This document shows, in pieces, positions 6,972 to 7,657 of a stretch of 7,657 nt of DNA (its first letter is position 1; the number at the start of each line of letters is the position of its first letter). The DNA is taken from assembly GCA_015491585.1 (NCBI GenBank), contig WFVQ01000161.1, positions 1-7,657 of the forward strand, written 5' to 3'. Under the pieces are notes generated by a model. It had not been told where the DNA came from and made no database searches. It saw only the letters and a program-made list of their open reading frames with translations. This stretch comes from Deltaproteobacteria bacterium (lineage in GTDB: Bacteria; Desulfobacterota; Dissulfuribacteria; Dissulfuribacterales; S140-46). The translations under genes and the position numbers were made by a program.

Positions 6972-7036
6972 CTTTCTTGCGTTTTTTTCAATAAGCGTTT
7001 CAAAAAATACAAAGAGAGGAAAATCCGGCATGCCAA

Positions 7037-7570
7037 TCAGAACACCCCGGTCATCCGGTGATACACGATCTCGGCTATGTCTGCCGCCGCCTTCTCCAGC
7101 GCCCTGCGCTTGTTGGCCTCGGTCTCCATGACGTCGCGGCCCACATAGAAGCCCTCCTCCCGCACGATGTCTGCGGTGCTCCAGAGCTCCTCCCCGGTCT
7201 TGGGATCGACGATACTCACGTGACACCTAACCACGATCCGGCGCTCTATGGCCTGGTCGTAACGAACATAGGAGAGGCCGCTGGTGTCAACCTGCACCAC
7301 CCGCCCCTTGAGGACAACGTCGGCCCCTGCCTGGTCAGAAAGTGTCAGAGCGGCCCCTTTAAGGAATTCACTCCTGAGCTCCCTGGTGATCATGGCGCCA
7401 AGGTCGAGCTCGTTGCTTTGGTTGGAAAAGGGCTCCACATAGACTGACGAGATCCAAGAGGGGAGGGCCGGTGCCCCATTCTCTATCCTGTAGCCGCAGG
7501 AACAAAGCAGGAACCACAGAGACCAGAGCAGGATTCCCGCCAGGAGCGCGGAACTACTTCGCCACCACAT
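7037..7570 (-). CDS. lptE: LPS-assembly lipoprotein LptE
   Basis: Outer-membrane lipoprotein that plugs the LptD beta-barrel and helps deliver lipopolysaccharide to the cell surface. The 177 residues match the usual LptE length (about 165-195). The N-terminus has a lipoprotein signal: a Trp/Leu-rich hydrophobic stretch (about 8-22) and the lipobox LCSC with the acylated Cys25, followed by GYR, the start common in LptE proteins. The VYVEPFSNQSNELDLGAMI stretch (about 44-62), a TREL helix and the alpha/beta pattern up to a C-terminal helix (AADIAEIVYHRM) fit the family fold. The ATG at 7570 has GGGAGG 7 bases upstream. It starts 17 bases inside the 3' end of leuS, so the two are translationally coupled; leuS-lptE order is conserved in many Gram-negatives. 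In E. coli holA follows; here the next gene is the adhesin after a 222-base gap. Confidence 0.9.
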   Translation of the reverse strand: MWWRSSSALLAGILLWSLWFLLCSCGYRIENGAPALPSWISSVYVEPFSNQSNELDLGAMITRELRSEFLKGAALTLSDQAGADVVLKGRVVQVDTSGLSYVRYDQAIERRIVVRCHVSIVDPKTGEELWSTADIVREEGFYVGRDVMETEANKRRALEKAAADIAEIVYHRMTGVF

Positions 7571-7657
7571 TGACCAGCCTCCCAGGCACGTAGATCACCT
7601 TCTTCACCTCTTTCCCCTCTATATGGCGCTTCACCTTCGGATCCTCCAGGGCAGCCC
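7554..7657 (-). CDS. leuS: Leucyl-tRNA synthetase, C-terminal end only
   Basis: Last 33 residues of leucyl-tRNA synthetase, which charges tRNA-Leu in the cytoplasm; the remainder lies beyond the right edge of the window. The visible tail ends KKVIYVPGRLVNVVAK, the well-known C-terminal signature of bacterial LeuRS (I-x-VPGKLVN-x-V). The TAG stop is at 7556-7554. Its coding sequence overlaps the start of lptE by 17 bases in a different frame, and the lptE Shine-Dalgarno sits in the codons for PGR. This is too short for a separate ORF call but unmistakable by motif and by its position before lptE. Confidence 0.95.
   Translation of the reverse strand, partial: AALEDPKVKRHIEGKEVKKVIYVPGRLVNVVAK

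Larger units (their letters stand above)
6815..7036. other. Non-coding gap between lptE and the adhesin gene; probable leader/promoter region
   Basis: About 220 bases with no convincing gene. The half nearest lptE (about 6975-7025) is AT-rich with runs of A and T, unlike the GC-rich genes around it, as expected for a promoter region. I could not find a convincing pair of sigma-70 boxes or a sigma-54 site on the - strand; TTGAAA occurs twice but without a good -10 at proper spacing. No clear intrinsic terminator follows lptE, so read-through into the adhesin operon is possible. The GGCATGCC palindrome at 7027-7034 is just after the lptE stop. The half nearest the adhesin holds several potential hairpins, listed separately. 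Confidence 0.6.

Noticed and set aside
6864..6985. Cyclic-di-GMP-I (GEMM) riboswitch upstream of the adhesin
   Set aside because: A few short stretches resemble the consensus, but the GCAAACC and GACGCAAAGCC core and the GAAA-capped second stem are not present. Kept only as an unclassified leader.
6976..7011. Sigma-70 promoter using TTGAAA on the - strand
   Set aside because: Two TTGAAA boxes exist, but neither has a recognisable -10 box at 16-18 bases.
7019..7040. Intrinsic terminator after lptE at the GGCATGCC palindrome
   Set aside because: The palindrome leaves almost no loop, the alternative stem needs G-U pairs, and it is followed only by ATTTTCC, not a proper U-tract.
6684..7061. Frame of 125 codons on the + strand across the lptE-adhesin gap
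   Set aside because: It overlaps the adhesin signal-peptide codons and the start of the gap, lacks a good ribosome-binding site, and its composition is not protein-like.

Overview
The window looks like chromosomal DNA of a Gram-negative bacterium. An outer-membrane LPS lipoprotein (LptE), an MSHA-type pilus adhesin and a Pst/PhoR phosphate system all fit a proteobacterium-like lineage. The GC-rich coding, frequent ATA and AGG codons and the gene content make a Desulfobacterota (former Deltaproteobacteria) origin my best guess, but this is inference and no 16S or other marker is present. There are six genes: two at the left on the + strand and the rest on the - strand.

Left (1-1505, + strand): the 3' part of pstA (phosphate ABC permease) is followed 7 bases after its stop codon by a complete pstB (phosphate ABC ATPase). 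No phoU follows. pstB instead meets a PhoR-type sensor histidine kinase gene tail to tail. The two genes share a 4-base CTAG that supplies both stop codons, and a 7-bp GC inverted repeat flanks it.

Centre (1502-6814, - strand): reading leftwards from 6814 are a very large MshQ-like adhesin (N-terminal beta-helix, LamG lectin-like domain, C-terminal DUF6701-type region), a small type IV prepilin-like protein (GspH/FimT/MshC type) and then phoR. The gaps are only 9 and 6 bases, and each Shine-Dalgarno sequence touches the preceding stop codon, so the three genes look like one translationally coupled unit. This puts a surface adhesin and a minor pilin on the same message as the phosphate sensor kinase.

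Gap (6815-7036): about 220 non-coding bases upstream of the adhesin. Transcribed leftwards, they can form several hairpins and may be a structured leader.

Right (7037-7657, - strand): lptE overlaps the 3' end of leuS by 17 bases, the leuS-lptE order known from many Gram-negative bacteria.

The most notable observation is that the adhesin carries about 34 N-x-S/T sequons, 28 of them N-x-T, roughly 2.4 times the number expected from its composition. This suggests an N-glycosylated surface protein. Second are the pilus-adhesin/phoR linkage and the possible structured leader. I see no tRNA, rRNA, CRISPR array, insertion sequence or clear intrinsic terminator.
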